Source: Cloacimonetes bacterium UBA5553 | Lineage (GTDB): Bacteria > Cloacimonadota > Cloacimonadia > Cloacimonadales > Cloacimonadaceae | Assembly: GCA_002425825.1 (NCBI GenBank) | Contig: DIMZ01000022.1 | Location: forward strand, 2,953 to 9,657 | DNA length: 6,705 nt | Direction: 5' to 3' | Part shown: positions 5,587-6,705 of the stretch, piece by piece | How positions within the stretch are numbered: position 1 is the stretch's first letter | Layout: each line of letters starts with the position of its first letter | Position numbers and translations under genes: made by a program | The notes under the pieces: model-generated | Seen by the model: only the letters and a program-made list of their open reading frames with translations | Told to the model about the DNA's origin: nothing | The model's database searches: none

Positions 5587-6705
5587 ATGACGAAAACCAT
5601 TAGCCTAACTCTGCTCTTACTTGGATACTCCTTGTTGGTGGGATTTACGGGCTCGGACAGCCTGAAGACATACGTACTACCAGCAGTTAGGGTTATAGTA
5701 GATAAACCCACCGAAGCTATCGGAGCACTGAAACAGATATACCCCCAAGATAGTTCGGGGGCTCACAACCTGCGGGAAGTTTTCCTGAACAGCGTTGGTG
5801 TTAGTGCCAGCACAGGTAGCAAAGACGAAAGCAACTTACGGATAAGGGGCTTTGGAAAAAGTTCCATAAAAGTCATGATTGATGGCAGACCTGTTAATAA
5901 TGGCTATTTCGGCAATGTTGACATTAGTAAGCTGTCTGTGATGGGCATCAAAGAAATCCACATGATTAAAGGCCCAGCCTCCCCCCTTTATGGTTCGGGA
6001 GGTATGGGCGGTGTGGTGAACGTAATAACCTTAGAACCCACAAATAAGAATAAACTTACTATAAACACCGGAATTAAACGCAATAATACCGGCGAACTGC
6101 AACTGCGAACCTCAAATAGCTTTCCAACATGGGACTACAGCTTGGGTCTTGGAGCTTTTAGTAGCGACGGTTTTGTGCTATCCAAAGCATTCAAACCCAC
6201 TTATTTCGAAAATGGCGGGGTACGCAATAACAGCGCAAAAACACAATATAACCTTTTAGGTAGCTCCAGTTTTGAGGTGTTAAACTTTCACCGTATGGGT
6301 ATCGATTTCTCATATTCGGGAATGAAGCGCAAAGACATTCCATCATCAATTTATGAACGCAAGTATCGAATGTATAAGGACTGGGCACGCTACAACTCAG
6401 GTGTATGGGGCAAGTTTCGCCTCTCCGACACAACAGACTTGAACACATTACTTAGTTATGATGGTGGGGGTGACAGATATTTGGAGTATAACGATGCTTC
6501 ATTTCAATCCACCAGCGTAGATTCCCGCATGGATAACGAATCGATCAGTTTTTCCCCAAGGCTCCGCATCCAGCCCTTACACGGCCGTATATACGATTTT
6601 GGTGTGAGGGTAGAAAAACAGTCTTGCACGCGACAAGATACCTGGGCATATAAAGACGGTGCAGTGAATCGGCTATACATAGCCAATGCCTTTAGCCAGT
6701 TTGAG
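5587..6705 (+). CDS. TonB-dependent outer-membrane receptor (3' partial)
   Basis: The frame from ATG 5587 is open for 373 codons to the window end. A signal peptide covers about residues 1-22. YVLPAVRVIVDKP (29-41) is in the place of a TonB box. The plug domain spans about 60-150: NLREVFLNSVGVS, LRIRGFG (84-90), VMIDGRPVN (96-104), IKEIHMIKGPASPLYGSGGMGGVVNVIT (121-148, quoted only to locate it by ends IKEI and NVIT). Beta-barrel strands with alternating aromatic and polar residues follow (for example TWDYSLGLGAF, FHRMGIDFSYSG). No carboxypeptidase-like N-terminal extension is present, so it is not SusC-like; it is closer to vitamin, metal-chelate or siderophore receptors. The rest of the barrel lies beyond the window. 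No Shine-Dalgarno sequence precedes the start, which lies 20 bp after the lipoprotein stop. No other in-frame start exists back to the TAG at 5530. The substrate is not known. Confidence 0.88.
   Translation, partial: MTKTISLTLLLLGYSLLVGFTGSDSLKTYVLPAVRVIVDKPTEAIGALKQIYPQDSSGAHNLREVFLNSVGVSASTGSKDESNLRIRGFGKSSIKVMIDGRPVNNGYFGNVDISKLSVMGIKEIHMIKGPASPLYGSGGMGGVVNVITLEPTNKNKLTINTGIKRNNTGELQLRTSNSFPTWDYSLGLGAFSSDGFVLSKAFKPTYFENGGVRNNSAKTQYNLLGSSSFEVLNFHRMGIDFSYSGMKRKDIPSSIYERKYRMYKDWARYNSGVWGKFRLSDTTDLNTLLSYDGGGDRYLEYNDASFQSTSVDSRMDNESISFSPRLRIQPLHGRIYDFGVRVEKQSCTRQDTWAYKDGAVNRLYIANAFSQFE

Noticed and set aside
6191..6686. Minus-strand open frames opposite the TonB receptor
   Set aside because: The plus frame is a clear receptor barrel; the minus frames have no RBS or recognisable domain.

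Overview
The window most resembles a Gram-negative anaerobe of the Cloacimonadota or a neighbouring FCB-group lineage. The evidence is a FlgD/Ig-like C-terminal tail on a partial secreted protein, lipoproteins with lipoboxes, a CsgG-family protein, a TonB-dependent receptor and moderate-to-low GC. The taxonomic call is inference from protein style. No rRNA, tRNA, CRISPR array, transposase or phage gene was found.

Layout. (a) 1-180 is the 3' end of a secreted or surface protein (+), closed by an intrinsic terminator. (b) 370-2986 is a two-gene minus-strand operon: a TPR/CsgG-family lipoprotein and, one base downstream, an LPP20-like lipoprotein. It ends in its own intrinsic terminator, which faces the first one. 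(c) 3163-3633 (+) is a small secreted protein of unknown function with a clear promoter. (d) 3635-4510 (-) is an exported protein whose first half resembles the sulfite-oxidase-type molybdopterin-binding fold. Its stop codon lies one base from the stop of the convergent small gene. (e) 4511-4756 is a 246-bp divergent intergenic region. It holds a perfect inverted repeat carrying two -35 boxes and a strongly structured leader with a GAAA-capped hairpin and mutually exclusive helices at the ribosome binding site. (f) 4757-5566 (+) is a lipoprotein and 5587-6705 (+) is a TonB-dependent receptor that runs off the window.

How the parts may work together. The lipoprotein and receptor look like one outer-membrane uptake operon behind a riboswitch-like leader. 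The divergent exported protein may share a domain type with the lipoprotein, and both resemble cofactor-binding oxidoreductase domains that have lost the catalytic cysteine. An uptake system for a metal, cofactor or metal-carrying small molecule under RNA control is the most interesting reading. The ligand cannot be named from the sequence. The CsgG/LPP20 pair is a separate outer-membrane module of the kind linked elsewhere to secretion or envelope structures.
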